NCBI GenBank assembly: GCA_964462295.1
Contig: CAYWXH010000005.1
Location: 1-60,227, forward strand
From: JALVIU01 sp964462295
GTDB lineage: Bacteria; Atribacterota; JALVIU01
Reading direction: 5' to 3'
Length of the DNA: 60,227 nt
Part shown: one piece after another, positions 42,615-52,667 of the stretch
Numbering within the stretch: position 1 is the stretch's first letter
Layout: each line of letters begins with the position of its first letter
Made by a program: the position numbers and the translations under genes
The notes under the pieces: model-generated
Seen by the model: the letters and a program-made list of their open reading frames with translations, nothing else
The model's database searches: none
What the model was told of the DNA's origin: nothing

Positions 42615-43571
42615 TCACCACTTCTTTGAGAAATATTTAAAGGAAAAAGGCATGACATCTGTAATCTCTTCCTTTTCCAAAAAGAACATCATTAGCCTAT
42701 CAATCCCTAAAGCAATGCCCGCACAAGGGGGCATGCCATATTCCAAATATCTTAGAAAATCTATATCATAAGGGTACCCCTTTTTGCCATATTTATCCCA
42801 TCTTCTCTTCTGTTCTTTAGGGTCTGTAATCTCAGTATAGCCATTTGCTATTTCTATACCACTTAAATAAAGTTCAACTCTTTCTGTAAATTTTGGATTG
42901 TTTTTGATATTTTTTGCAAAACCCCCAAGGATTTCAGGATAATTATAGATTACTGTAGGTCTTTCTCTTCCCAAATTCCTCTCTACATATGTAAGGAAAA
43001 GTTTATGAAATATGGTCTCAAAATCTCTCTCTCCAAACCCTTCTTTTTTTGCTATTTCTTCTCTTTTTTTCTCATCAAATAGATCATTTAGCTTTATATT
43101 TGTATATTTATAGAAAACCTCTTCTAAAGTAATAACTTCCCAATTCTCATTTATATATCTCTCTTTGAGAGAAAGGCTATTTGCAAGCTCTTTTAATAAT
43201 CCTTTAAGATCTTTAATAAGGTCGAGATAGTTCCATCCTATTCTATACCATTCTAAAATTAAAAATTCCGGATTATGAAGGGATGTAATAGGGTCGTCTC
43301 TAAAGGCATGAGTAATCTCAAAGATATCTCCTATCTTGGATACAAGTATTCTTTTTAAAAAAAACTCGGGAGATGTAGCAAGGTAGTAATTTCTATCTGA
43401 GTAATTTACTTTAAATGGAGATATATTTAAATCTTGAGAGAAAAAAGGGGTCATTATTGGCGTATCTACCTCTATGACCCCAGCTGAAACAAAATACTTT
43501 CTTATCAAACCAATAAAGGATGATCTAAATCTATATATATCTTTTAATTTTTCAATATCTTCATACATCAA
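42615..43571 (-). CDS. EpmA-like lysyl-tRNA synthetase paralogue (EF-P lysylase type)
   Basis: A 318-residue class II synthetase catalytic core without an anticodon-binding domain. Motif 2 is FEITHAFRDDPITSLHNPEFLILEWY and motif 3 is GIALGIDRLMMF. It resembles EpmA (PoxA/GenX), which attaches lysine or beta-lysine to elongation factor P rather than to tRNA. The shortened core and the LysRS-like ending support this. EpmB and efp are not in the window. It overlaps aspS by 11 bp and follows three true class II synthetase genes. Confidence 0.86.
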   Translation of the reverse strand: MMYEDIEKLKDIYRFRSSFIGLIRKYFVSAGVIEVDTPIMTPFFSQDLNISPFKVNYSDRNYYLATSPEFFLKRILVSKIGDIFEITHAFRDDPITSLHNPEFLILEWYRIGWNYLDLIKDLKGLLKELANSLSLKERYINENWEVITLEEVFYKYTNIKLNDLFDEKKREEIAKKEGFGERDFETIFHKLFLTYVERNLGRERPTVIYNYPEILGGFAKNIKNNPKFTERVELYLSGIEIANGYTEITDPKEQKRRWDKYGKKGYPYDIDFLRYLEYGMPPCAGIALGIDRLMMFFLEKEEITDVMPFSFKYFSKKW

Positions 43572-45318
43572 GTTTTATCTTTAATTCTCTTAATTGTTTT
43601 TCATCTACTGTACTTGGTGCCCCTGTAAGCAAACAAGTAGCTTTTTGGGTTTTTGGAAAGGCTATGACATCTCTTATAGATGTAGTACCTGTGAGAAACA
43701 TGGTAAGCCTATCCAGACCAAGTGCTATCCCACCATGTGGAGGAGCTCCATATTTAAAAGCATCTAGAAGAAAACCAAACTTCACCCTTGCTTCTTCCTC
43801 TCCTATGTTTAATACCTCAAACATCTTCTTTTGGAGTTCACTATTATGGATCCTGATACTTCCTCCACCAAGTTCTTCTCCATTTAAAACGATATCATAT
43901 GCCTTTGCTCTTACCATTTTAGGGTCTTTGGACAATAATTCTATATCTTCATCTCTGGGTGAGGTAAAGGGATGATGTTTAGCGACCCATCTATTTTCTT
44001 CATCATCCCACTCTAAAAGAGGAAAATCAGTTACCCATGTAAATTCATACCTATTTTCATCTATAAGATCTAATTTTTTGGCCAATATAAGTCTTATATT
44101 CCCTAAAGTAGTTTGGGCTATTTCCTCTTCATCCCCTACTATAAGCATTACACCCTTATCAGGTACAGAGAGCTCATTCTTTAAATTAAGTAAGGCATCT
44201 TGGGAAACTTTGCTTCCAAAGGTAGATTTTATCTTTTCATCAAATCTTACCCAAGCCATACCCTTTGAGCCAAGTTTTAGGGCATGGTCTCTTAATTTGT
44301 CAAGCTCTGTTCTTGAGAACTTATCTCCATCTTCCACTACTATGGCATAAATTTTTCCGCCCTCTAACACAAGGGATTCAAAAGGGGGAAATCCCAAATC
44401 TTTTCCAAGTGTAGTTATATCTTTTAACTCAAGACCAAATCTTAAATCTGGCTTGTCTGTTCCATATTTTTCCATTACCTCTTTGTATGTCATTTTTCGA
44501 AAAGGTATTTTTACATCTATTTTTAAAATTTCTCTAAAAATATTTGAAAGAAGTCCCTCTATTATAGAAAAGACCTCTTCTTCTTCTACAAATGAAATTT
44601 CCATATCAAGTTGAGTAAATTCAGGCTGTCTATTGGCCCTTAAGTCTTCATCTCTAAAGCACTTGGCAATCTGAAAATATCTATCAAAACCAGATACCAT
44701 AAGGAGCTGCTTAAAAAGCTGAGGAGACTGGGGAAGTGCATAGAATTTACCGGGATTTACCCTACTTGGTACAAGATAGTCTCTTGCTCCTTCAGGTGTA
44801 CTTTTTGTTAAAATAGGAGTTTCTATCTCAATAAATCCATGTTTATCCAAATAATTTCTAATTATTCTAGTGATCCTATATCTTGTTATAATGTTTTTTT
44901 GCATCTTATCTCTTCTTAGGTCTAAATATCTATACTTAAGTCTTAAATCTTCATTTATATCTACATCTTTTGATACCTCAAATGGTGGCACATCTGATTC
45001 GTTTAAGATCTCCATATGATTTGCAAAAACCTCTACTTCTCCTGTAGGGATATCTCTATTTATAGATTCAGGAGGTCTTTGCTTTACTATGCCCTTTATC
45101 TCAAGTACATATTCTGATCTGATATCTCTCCCTTTATAGTGTACCTCTTTAGAATATTCTGGGTCTAAAACTACTTGCACTATACCTTCTCTGTCCCTTA
45201 AATCTATAAATATTACTCCTCCATGGTCTCTCCTTCTATGTACCCATCCAAAGAGTACCACTTCTTTTCCTATATCTTTACTATCTACTTGGCCACAGTA
45301 ATGAGTCCTTTTTAGCAT
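43561..45318 (-). CDS. aspS: Aspartyl-tRNA synthetase
   Basis: A class IIb synthetase of 585 residues: an N-terminal OB-fold anticodon domain (VVLFGWVHRRRDHGGVIFIDLRD, read in two halves), motif 2 FQIAKCFRDEDLRANRQPEFTQLD, the bacterial GAD insertion domain and motif 3 GGIALGLDRLTM. The presence of the GAD domain marks the bacterial type. An open frame extends 48 codons further upstream, but that part has no homology and would overlap asnS by 118 bp; ATG 45316-45318 with AAAAGGAG upstream is the start. With asnS present, it may be either discriminating or not; the sequence does not settle this. Confidence 0.96.
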   Translation of the reverse strand: MLKRTHYCGQVDSKDIGKEVVLFGWVHRRRDHGGVIFIDLRDREGIVQVVLDPEYSKEVHYKGRDIRSEYVLEIKGIVKQRPPESINRDIPTGEVEVFANHMEILNESDVPPFEVSKDVDINEDLRLKYRYLDLRRDKMQKNIITRYRITRIIRNYLDKHGFIEIETPILTKSTPEGARDYLVPSRVNPGKFYALPQSPQLFKQLLMVSGFDRYFQIAKCFRDEDLRANRQPEFTQLDMEISFVEEEEVFSIIEGLLSNIFREILKIDVKIPFRKMTYKEVMEKYGTDKPDLRFGLELKDITTLGKDLGFPPFESLVLEGGKIYAIVVEDGDKFSRTELDKLRDHALKLGSKGMAWVRFDEKIKSTFGSKVSQDALLNLKNELSVPDKGVMLIVGDEEEIAQTTLGNIRLILAKKLDLIDENRYEFTWVTDFPLLEWDDEENRWVAKHHPFTSPRDEDIELLSKDPKMVRAKAYDIVLNGEELGGGSIRIHNSELQKKMFEVLNIGEEEARVKFGFLLDAFKYGAPPHGGIALGLDRLTMFLTGTTSIRDVIAFPKTQKATCLLTGAPSTVDEKQLRELKIKLDV

Positions 45319-45344
45319 ATTGTCTAAACTCCTTTTCTTATTTT

Positions 45345-46637
45345 TTAAGGGTAGATTCTGTACAATAACCTTGGAAATGGTATGGTTTCTCTTACATGAG
45401 GAAGCTTTGCAATCCATGCAAGGGTTCGTTCTATTCCAAGACCATATCCAGAATGAGGACAACTACCGTATTTTCTAAGATCCAAATACCACTTATAATC
45501 TTCTATGGGAAGTCCCTCTTCCACCATCCTATTGTATAAAAGATCATAATCATCTATTCTCTCTCCTCCACCTATAATCTCCCCATATCCTTCAGGGGCA
45601 AGCAAGTCGGCAGATAGGGAAAGTTTTTCATTTTCGGGGTCAGGCTTCATATAAAATGCCTTCATCTCTGAAGGATAATGATGAACAAACACAGGGCGGT
45701 CAAACTCCTCTGATATAGCAGTCTCTTCATCCCCTCCAAAATCATCTCCCCATTCTATTTCAAATCCCTTCTTTTTAAGGATATCTATAGCTTCATCATA
45801 TGTAATCCTTGGGAAAGGATGATCAATTTTTTCAAGTACAGAGATATCTCTTCCTATTTCCTTAAGTTCTTTCTCACCTTCTTTTAATATGCGCTTTATA
45901 ATATACACTATCATTTCTTCGGCAAGATTCATCATATCATAAAGGTCATAAAATGCCATCTCAGGTTCCACCATCCAAAATTCCATAAGGTGGCGTCTTG
46001 TTTTTGATTTCTCTGCCCTAAATGTTGGACCAAAACAATAAACCCTTCCAAAGGCCATTGCATTTGCCTCATTATAAAGTTGACCACTTTGAGAAAGATA
46101 TGCCTTTTTATCAAAATATTGGGTTTCAAAAAGTGTAGTAGTACCTTCACAAGATGCAGGGGTAAGAATAGGTGAGTCTACAAGTACGAATCTCCTTTCA
46201 TCAAAGAAATTTCTTATAATATTTATAAGTTTACTTCTCAATCTCAAAATAGCATTTTGCCGTGGTGTTCTTATCCATAGATGTCTATTGCTTAAAAGAA
46301 AATCTACTCCATGTTCCTTTAGTTTTATAGGATAATCTTCTGCAAGCTGAATAAGTTTTACTCCAGATACTGTAAGCTCATATCCACCCTTTGCCCTTGG
46401 TTCTTCTCTTACAACTCCTTCTACTATTATGGAAGATTCTTGTGTAAGTTTATCAGAGAGTTCAAAAACTTCAGGAGAAACCTCGCTCTTTATAACTGTG
46501 GCTTGCAAAAATCCTGTACCATCTCTTAGTATAAGAAAATGAATCTTACCACTTGACCTCTTATTATAAAGCCATCCTTTAATTCTTACCTTCTCACCTA
46601 CATATTTGTCAATATCTTCAATATAGACATCTTTCAT
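45345..46637 (-). CDS. asnS: Asparaginyl-tRNA synthetase
   Basis: A 430-residue class IIb synthetase. The OB-fold anticodon domain is at 1-110 (VRIKGWLYNKRSSGKIHFLILRDG, read in parts), motif 2 is FRAEKSKTRRHLMEFWMVEPE, and motif 3 ends in GYGLGIERTLAWI. SRH-x-W (NRHLWIRTPRQN) and the AsnRS-type FRAEKS motif separate it from AspRS. Located directly upstream of aspS and 4 bp after hisS. Direct charging of Asn means the organism need not depend on the GatCAB route for asparagine. Confidence 0.96.
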   Translation of the reverse strand: MKDVYIEDIDKYVGEKVRIKGWLYNKRSSGKIHFLILRDGTGFLQATVIKSEVSPEVFELSDKLTQESSIIVEGVVREEPRAKGGYELTVSGVKLIQLAEDYPIKLKEHGVDFLLSNRHLWIRTPRQNAILRLRSKLINIIRNFFDERRFVLVDSPILTPASCEGTTTLFETQYFDKKAYLSQSGQLYNEANAMAFGRVYCFGPTFRAEKSKTRRHLMEFWMVEPEMAFYDLYDMMNLAEEMIVYIIKRILKEGEKELKEIGRDISVLEKIDHPFPRITYDEAIDILKKKGFEIEWGDDFGGDEETAISEEFDRPVFVHHYPSEMKAFYMKPDPENEKLSLSADLLAPEGYGEIIGGGERIDDYDLLYNRMVEEGLPIEDYKWYLDLRKYGSCPHSGYGLGIERTLAWIAKLPHVRETIPFPRLLYRIYP

Positions 46638-46641
46638 GGTC

Positions 46642-47895
46642 CTACTCCTTTTTGAATAATTTATATAAATCCTCTTCTTTTATCTGTTTATCCTTACCTT
46701 CTTTCATATCTTTCAGTATCAAGATATTTTTCTCTACCTCTTCTTCTCCTATAATAACTACATACCTTGCCCCTTTTTTATCTGCTTCTCTAAGCTGTCC
46801 TTTTACACCTTCTTTACCCAATGCATAATCTGTTTTTATATTTTTAGCCCTTAATTTAAAAATAAGAGAAAAGGCCTCTTTTTCTACCTCTTTTCTAAAA
46901 ACCACAAAAAGATCAGGTATATTCTCTTTTGGGAACTCTATCCCTGCGTTTGAAAGGGCAAGAATCAATCTTTCCATTCCACCTGCAAAACCTACACCTG
47001 GAATATCCTTCCCACCGATCTCTGAGGCAAGGCCATCGTATCTTCCTCCACCACCTACTGCATCCTGTGCACCAAGACCTCCTGCAATCACTTCAAAGGC
47101 CGTTTTTGTATAATAATCTAATCCTCTTACCAATCTATGATTTATCTCGTATTTTATCTTTAAGGTATCTAAATATTCTAATACCTTGTTAAAGTGTTCT
47201 TTGCACTCCTCACATAAATAATCTATAATCTTTGGGGCACCTTCTGTAGCCCTTCTACACCCCTCTCTTTTACAATCAAGTATACGAAGGGGATTTTTGT
47301 GATATCTTATTTTACAATCATCACATAACTCATCATACTTATCCTTTAGATAAAGCTTAAGCTCCTTTTCATATATAGGCCGACATTTAGGACACCCGAC
47401 ACTGTTTATAAAAATCTTATAATCTGTAAGACCTAATCTTTTGTATATTTCCTGAGTAGCCATTATTATCTCAACATCTGCTTTAGGGTCTTTAGTGCCT
47501 ATTATCTCCATCCCATACTGATGAAATTGCCTTTGTCTTCCTGCCTGAGGCCTCTCATAGCGAAACATTGGACCTATATAGTAAAATTTTCCAATATTTC
47601 CTTGCCCATACATTTTATGCTCTATATATGCCCTCACCACAGATGCTGTATTTTCTGGTCTTAATGTAATACTTCTTCCCTTTTTATCTAAAAAAGTATA
47701 CATTTCTTTATTAACTATATCTGTACCATCTCCTATTCCCCTCTGAAAGAGTTCGGTATACTCAAATATTGGTGTCCTTATTTCATAAAAACCATATATA
47801 TCCATTACTTCTCTTATAATTTTTTCAATATAGTGCCATTTATATATGTCTTCTGGAAGTATATCTCTTGTCCCTTTTGGAGCCACTATCTTCAT
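46642..47895 (-). CDS. hisS: Histidyl-tRNA synthetase
   Basis: A 417-residue class IIa synthetase. Motif 1 region PKGTRDILPEDIYKW, motif 2 (YIGPMFRYERPQAGRQRQFHQYG), the histidine-binding loops LVRGLDYYTKTAFEVI and GGGRYDGL, and motif 3 (GFAGGMERLI) are intact, followed by the HisRS C-terminal anticodon domain. A six-Cys insertion (CPKCRP, CDDCKI, CKREGC, CEECKE) in the middle could bind zinc and is seen in some thermophile HisRS proteins. It lies 3 bp downstream of metK, starting a hisS-asnS-aspS-epmA run. Confidence 0.96.
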   Translation of the reverse strand: MKIVAPKGTRDILPEDIYKWHYIEKIIREVMDIYGFYEIRTPIFEYTELFQRGIGDGTDIVNKEMYTFLDKKGRSITLRPENTASVVRAYIEHKMYGQGNIGKFYYIGPMFRYERPQAGRQRQFHQYGMEIIGTKDPKADVEIIMATQEIYKRLGLTDYKIFINSVGCPKCRPIYEKELKLYLKDKYDELCDDCKIRYHKNPLRILDCKREGCRRATEGAPKIIDYLCEECKEHFNKVLEYLDTLKIKYEINHRLVRGLDYYTKTAFEVIAGGLGAQDAVGGGGRYDGLASEIGGKDIPGVGFAGGMERLILALSNAGIEFPKENIPDLFVVFRKEVEKEAFSLIFKLRAKNIKTDYALGKEGVKGQLREADKKGARYVVIIGEEEVEKNILILKDMKEGKDKQIKEEDLYKLFKKE

Positions 47896-47898
47896 AGT

Positions 47899-49092
47899 TT
47901 ATAATCCTGCCGCCTTTCTCAAAATTTCAGCCATGTCAGTCTTTTCCCATGTAAATTCCTCTATCTCTCTTCCAAAATGTCCATATGCAGCGGTTTTCTT
48001 ATAGATAGGTCTTCTCAGTTTAAGTTTTTTAATAATTGCACCAGGTCTTAAGTCAAAATATTCTTTTATAAGTTCTACGATCTTTTCTTCTGGTATATTT
48101 GCTGTACCAAATGTATCAACCCTTAAAGATATAGGATGGGCCACACCTATTGCATAAGATACCTGAACCTCTAGTTTTTTAGCAATACCAGCTTTTACAA
48201 GATTTTTTGCCACATATCTTGCCATATAGCTTGCCGACCTATCTACCTTTGTGGGATCTTTACCAGAAAAGGCGCCCCCACCATGGCGGGCATACCCACC
48301 ATATGTATCTACTATAATCTTTCTTCCTGTAAGGCCTGTATCTGCCATAGGCCCACCAAAGACAAACCTACCAGTGGGGTTTATATAGTATCTTGTTTTT
48401 TCATCCAACCACTCTTCAGGTATGACCTTCTTAATAACCTCTCTCTTTATATCCTCTGCCATTTGCCCCAATTCTACATCTGGGCTATGTTGTGCAGATA
48501 CTACTACAGCATCTACTCTTAATGGTCTATCATCTTCATATTCTACCGTTACTTGGGTCTTGCCATCTGGTCTAAGATATGGCAAAATCTCTTTCTTTCT
48601 TACCTCTGCAAGTCTTTCTGCCAATCTGTGTGCAAGGTGTATAGGTAAAGGCATAAGTTCTTCTGTTTCATCACATGCAAACCCAAACATCATACCTTGG
48701 TCTCCTGCACCTATTCTTGCTATTTCATCTTCCTCTTCTTCTTTAGTCCTTACCTCTAATGCCTTTGTGACCCCTTGAGAAATATCAGGAGATTGCTCAT
48801 CAATAGATGTAATAACAGCACAGGTATCTGCATCAAAACCATATTTGGCCCGCGTATATCCTATCTCTCTTACTACCTCCCTAGCTATTTTAGGCATATC
48901 TACATAACATGTGGTTTTTATCTCTCCTGCAATCACTATAAGACCTGTAGTTGTTAGGGTCTCTATAGCCACTCTTCCATAAGGATCTTGGGCGTATATC
49001 CCATCTAATATGGCATCAGATACCTGATCTGCAATCTTATCAGGATGCCCCTCTGTTACAGATTCTGAAGTAAAAAAATGTCTTTTACTCAC
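47899..49092 (-). CDS. metK: S-adenosylmethionine synthetase
   Basis: Makes SAM from methionine and ATP, needed by the radical-SAM and methyl-transfer enzymes in this window. The 397-residue chain has FTSESVTEGHPDKIADQVSD, GAGDQGMMFGFACDE, and the C-terminal GGGAFSGKDPTKVDRSASY in normal order. The GTG at 49090-49092 is the start because AAGGAGG lies 6 nt before it; an ATG ten codons upstream has no such site and would push the protein past the conserved N-terminus. The GTG overlaps the end of lon by 8 bp. No SAM riboswitch is possible because there is no leader. Confidence 0.97.
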   Translation of the reverse strand: MSKRHFFTSESVTEGHPDKIADQVSDAILDGIYAQDPYGRVAIETLTTTGLIVIAGEIKTTCYVDMPKIAREVVREIGYTRAKYGFDADTCAVITSIDEQSPDISQGVTKALEVRTKEEEEDEIARIGAGDQGMMFGFACDETEELMPLPIHLAHRLAERLAEVRKKEILPYLRPDGKTQVTVEYEDDRPLRVDAVVVSAQHSPDVELGQMAEDIKREVIKKVIPEEWLDEKTRYYINPTGRFVFGGPMADTGLTGRKIIVDTYGGYARHGGGAFSGKDPTKVDRSASYMARYVAKNLVKAGIAKKLEVQVSYAIGVAHPISLRVDTFGTANIPEEKIVELIKEYFDLRPGAIIKKLKLRRPIYKKTAAYGHFGREIEEFTWEKTDMAEILRKAAGL

Positions 49093-51442
49093 TTTTTTCC
49101 TCCTTATTAGTTGCCTTTTCATCTAACAAGGCAATTTCAAATACCTCATCTACATTTTCCACAAGATCTATTTTAATTTTTTTAATAATAGTTTTTGGTA
49201 TCTCTACAAGGTCTTTTTTATTTTTAAGAGGCAAAATTACCTCTTTTATCCCTGCCTGATATGCAGCGAGAATCTTTTCCTTTAATCCACCTATAGGTAG
49301 TACCTTTCCCCTTAATGTGATCTCTCCAGTCATTGCTACATCTTTCCTCACAGGCCTTTCAGTAAGTGCAGAGACTAAAGAGGTAGCCATTGTTATACCT
49401 GCTGAAGGTCCATCCTTCGGGATAGCACCTTCAGGTACATGTATATGTATATCATTTTTGTCAAAAGCTTCACTATCTATATTCAATACCTTGCTTTTGG
49501 ATCGTATATAAGATAAAGCTGCTTGTGCAGATTCTTGCATTACATCTCCCAGTTGTCCCGTGAGTATAAGTTTTCCTTTTCCAGGCATTATAACTGTCTC
49601 TATTGAGAGTATCTCACCTCCAAATTGTGTCCATGCAAGTCCTGTTGCTACCCCAATTTCATCCCTTTCTTCTTTTTCATCATGTCTATATTTTGGTGGG
49701 CCCAAATATTTTTCAATCTTCGCTGATATAACTTTTATGGTTTTTTTGCCCTTTCCATTAGAGACTATCTCTTTTGCTACCTTTCTGCATATAGCAGCTA
49801 TATTTTTCTCTAGATTCCTTACACCTGCCTCTTTTGTATACTCTCTTATAAGTTTATAAAGGGCAGGGTCTGTAAACTCAAGAATTTTTTCATTTAAACC
49901 ATGCATCTTTAGCTGTTTTGGTATTAGAAATTGCTTTGCTATGTGAAATTTTTCGACATCAGTATAACCTGGTATATCTATAATCTCCATCCTATCTTGT
50001 AATGGTTGGGGAATAGTATATAATACATTGGCCGTAGTTATAAACATTACATCAGAGAGATCAAATGGAACTTCAAGATAATGATCTACAAACTCATTAT
50101 TTTGCTCTGGGTCTAATACCTCAAGCAAAGCAGCAGATGGATCTCCCCTAAAATCTGTACTCATCTTGTCCACTTCGTCCATTAAAAAGACCGGGTTTTT
50201 AGATTTTGCCTGCCTCATATACTGTATGATCCTTCCAGGAAGTGCTCCTACATAAGTCCTCCTGTGTCCCCTAATCTCTGCTTCGTCCCTTACCCCTCCA
50301 AGAGACATTCTTACAAATTTTCTCCCAAGAGACCTGGCTATAGATTTAGCAAGAGAAGTTTTCCCTACACCCGGTGGTCCAACAAAGCAAAGTATAGGAC
50401 CCTTAAGTCTTTTAGTTAGGGTCTTCACAGCAAGATATTCAAGTATCCTTTCTTTTACCTTTTCTAATCCATAGTGATCTTCATTAAGAATCTTCTCAGC
50501 CCTTTTTAAATCAAGTCTATCTTGTGTTTTTTTATTCCATGGAAGGGAGAGGATCCAATCTAAATAGTTTCTCACAACCGCCCCCTCTGCAGCCATTGGA
50601 GGCATTTTTTCTAATCTTTTAACCTCTTTTAAGGCCTTTTCCTCTACCTCTTTTGGGAGTTTAGCCTTTTTTATACGTTCTCTATATTCTTTTATCTCTG
50701 AAAGAGTATCATCTTCTTTTCCAAGCTCCTCTTGTATAACTCTGAGTTGTTCTCTTAGGTAATACTCCTTTTGAGTTCTTTCAAGTTCTTTTCTTACTTT
50801 TCCTTGAATCTTTTCTTCTAATTCTAAAATACTATTTTCATTGGTAAGTCGTTTTAATAATTCAGAAAGTCTTTTGTAAGGGCTTGTTATCTCCAAAAGC
50901 CTCTGTTTTTCAGAAATTCTTATCAATAAATGAGAAACAATTGTATCTGCAAGGGCTCCTGGATCCTCTATATTAACAACTGTAAGCATAGTTTCCGGAG
51001 GAATCTTTTTATTCATTTTTATATGTTTTTCAAATTCCTCCAATACACTTCTCATAAGGGCTTCTATTCTTAAGCCCTTCATCTTTTTATCAAGAACCTT
51101 CTTTGTTCTAACTACGATATACGGATCTGTTTCTATAAAATCAACTATTTCTGCTCTATATAAACCTTCTGCCAAGATTTTTATAGTACCATCTGGAAGT
51201 TTATACATCTGTACTATCTGTCCGACAGTCCCCATTTGATAAAGATCTTCAGGTCCGGGATCTTCTATGCTTGGATTTTTTTGGGCAACTAAAAAAATCT
51301 TTCTATCTCCGGTACTCATTGCATCTTCTAAGGCCCTGACAGATTTTTGCCTACCAATGAAAAGAGGAGCTATCATATGTGGAAAGACTACCACATCTCG
51401 TAATGGCATTAATGGATATATCTCTTCATTCTTTTTTGCCAA
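49085..51442 (-). CDS. lon: ATP-dependent protease Lon
   Basis: A 785-residue LonA protease: N-terminal LAN substrate domain (about 1-205), coiled coil (205-260), AAA+ module with Walker A GPPGVGKTSLAK and Walker B VFLMDEVDK, and a C-terminal Ser-Lys protease domain with the catalytic Ser in KDGPSAGITM and the Lys in GLKEKILAAYQAG. Degrades damaged and regulatory proteins in the cytoplasm. The gene follows clpX by 13 bp in a tig-clpP-clpX-lon proteostasis operon, the order known from E. coli and many others. Its end overlaps metK by 8 bp. Confidence 0.97.
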   Translation of the reverse strand: MAKKNEEIYPLMPLRDVVVFPHMIAPLFIGRQKSVRALEDAMSTGDRKIFLVAQKNPSIEDPGPEDLYQMGTVGQIVQMYKLPDGTIKILAEGLYRAEIVDFIETDPYIVVRTKKVLDKKMKGLRIEALMRSVLEEFEKHIKMNKKIPPETMLTVVNIEDPGALADTIVSHLLIRISEKQRLLEITSPYKRLSELLKRLTNENSILELEEKIQGKVRKELERTQKEYYLREQLRVIQEELGKEDDTLSEIKEYRERIKKAKLPKEVEEKALKEVKRLEKMPPMAAEGAVVRNYLDWILSLPWNKKTQDRLDLKRAEKILNEDHYGLEKVKERILEYLAVKTLTKRLKGPILCFVGPPGVGKTSLAKSIARSLGRKFVRMSLGGVRDEAEIRGHRRTYVGALPGRIIQYMRQAKSKNPVFLMDEVDKMSTDFRGDPSAALLEVLDPEQNNEFVDHYLEVPFDLSDVMFITTANVLYTIPQPLQDRMEIIDIPGYTDVEKFHIAKQFLIPKQLKMHGLNEKILEFTDPALYKLIREYTKEAGVRNLEKNIAAICRKVAKEIVSNGKGKKTIKVISAKIEKYLGPPKYRHDEKEERDEIGVATGLAWTQFGGEILSIETVIMPGKGKLILTGQLGDVMQESAQAALSYIRSKSKVLNIDSEAFDKNDIHIHVPEGAIPKDGPSAGITMATSLVSALTERPVRKDVAMTGEITLRGKVLPIGGLKEKILAAYQAGIKEVILPLKNKKDLVEIPKTIIKKIKIDLVENVDEVFEIALLDEKATNKEEKSE

Positions 51443-51455
51443 TGTTTCACCTCCC

Positions 51456-52667
51456 CTATGCCGACTTTCTTGCTGTAAATTCTCTCATTACAAATTCCTC
51501 ATCAATAACTATCTTCTTTGTATCAGCACCTGATGGAGCCTCATACATAATATCTAACATTATATCTTCTAAAATTGCCCTAAGTCCTCTTGCCCCACTT
51601 CCTCTTTCAATCGCCATTCGAGCGATAGCAGATAGTGCTCCATCTGTAAATTCAAGCTCTATGCCTTCCAAACGAAGAAGCTCTTTATACTGCTTTACTA
51701 GCGCATTTTTAGGTTCCACTAAAACCTTAACAAGCTGTTTTTCAGTAAGCTCTTCAAGAACTGCAATAACAGGCAGTCTTCCTATCAATTCAGGAATTAA
51801 GCCAAATTTTAAAAGGTCTTCAGATGTTATAAAATTCATTACTTCATTATAACTGAATTCTTTTTTAGTTTTTATTGTTGATCCAAAACCTATTGTATTT
51901 TTACCTATTCTATTTCTTACTATCTTTTCAATACCATCAAAAGCGCCTCCGGCAATAAACAAAATATTTTTTGTATTTATCTGAATAAATTTTTGCTGGG
52001 GATGCTTTCTACCTCCTGTAGCAGGCACATTAGCTACAGTACCTTCTATTATTTTCAGTAAGGCCTGTTGCACCCCCTCGCCTGATACATCTCTAGTGAT
52101 AGATCTATTTTCTGACTTTCTCGATATCTTATCTATTTCATCTATGTAAATTATACCTCTTTCTGCCTTTTCTACATCAAAATCTGCCACTTGAATAAGC
52201 CTTAAAAGGATATTTTCTACATCTTCCCCTACATATCCTGCCTCTGTAAGGGTTGTGGCATCTGCTATAGCGAATGGTACATTTAGAATCTTTGCCAATG
52301 TCCTTGCAAGAAGGGTTTTTCCTGAACCTGTTGGACCTATTAAGAGTATATTACTTTTTTCTAATTCTACTTCATTTTTTTCATCTGGTTCAGAAAGTAT
52401 ACGTTTATAATGATTATATACAGCAACAGACAATATTTTTTTTACCCTCTCTTGTCCTATAACATAGTTATCTAACATCTCCTTTATCTTTTTAGGTTTA
52501 TACAACTCTATAGTATCATAAGCTACCTTTATCTCTTCCTTTTTAAGTAGTTCATATGCAGTCTTTATACATTGATCACAAATATATACACCTTTACCTG
52601 CTATTATTCTTCCAACCTCACTTTGAGGTCTTCCACAAAAAGAACAGGTTATCTCTTTTTTAGTCAT
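51456..52667 (-). CDS. clpX: ClpX unfoldase subunit of ClpXP
   Basis: A 403-residue AAA+ unfoldase. The N-terminal zinc-binding domain has CSFCGRPQ and CDQCI; Walker A is GPTGSGKTLLART, Walker B is IIYIDEIDKI, the pore loop GYVGEDVE is present, and the IGF-type ClpP-docking loop appears as NTIGFGS. Recognises tagged substrates and feeds them into ClpP. The start overlaps the clpP stop by 8 bp and lon follows 13 bp downstream. Confidence 0.97.
   Translation of the reverse strand: MTKKEITCSFCGRPQSEVGRIIAGKGVYICDQCIKTAYELLKKEEIKVAYDTIELYKPKKIKEMLDNYVIGQERVKKILSVAVYNHYKRILSEPDEKNEVELEKSNILLIGPTGSGKTLLARTLAKILNVPFAIADATTLTEAGYVGEDVENILLRLIQVADFDVEKAERGIIYIDEIDKISRKSENRSITRDVSGEGVQQALLKIIEGTVANVPATGGRKHPQQKFIQINTKNILFIAGGAFDGIEKIVRNRIGKNTIGFGSTIKTKKEFSYNEVMNFITSEDLLKFGLIPELIGRLPVIAVLEELTEKQLVKVLVEPKNALVKQYKELLRLEGIELEFTDGALSAIARMAIERGSGARGLRAILEDIMLDIMYEAPSGADTKKIVIDEEFVMREFTARKSA

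Noticed and set aside
45319..45462. 48-codon N-terminal extension of aspS
   Set aside because: It has no homology to AspRS, would overlap asnS by 118 bp, and a good Shine-Dalgarno precedes the internal ATG at 45318.
49093..49122. Upstream ATG for metK
   Set aside because: AAGGAGG is placed for the GTG at 49092 and lies downstream of this ATG; the extra ten residues are not conserved.
48000..49150. SAM riboswitch upstream of metK
   Set aside because: There is no untranslated leader: metK overlaps lon.
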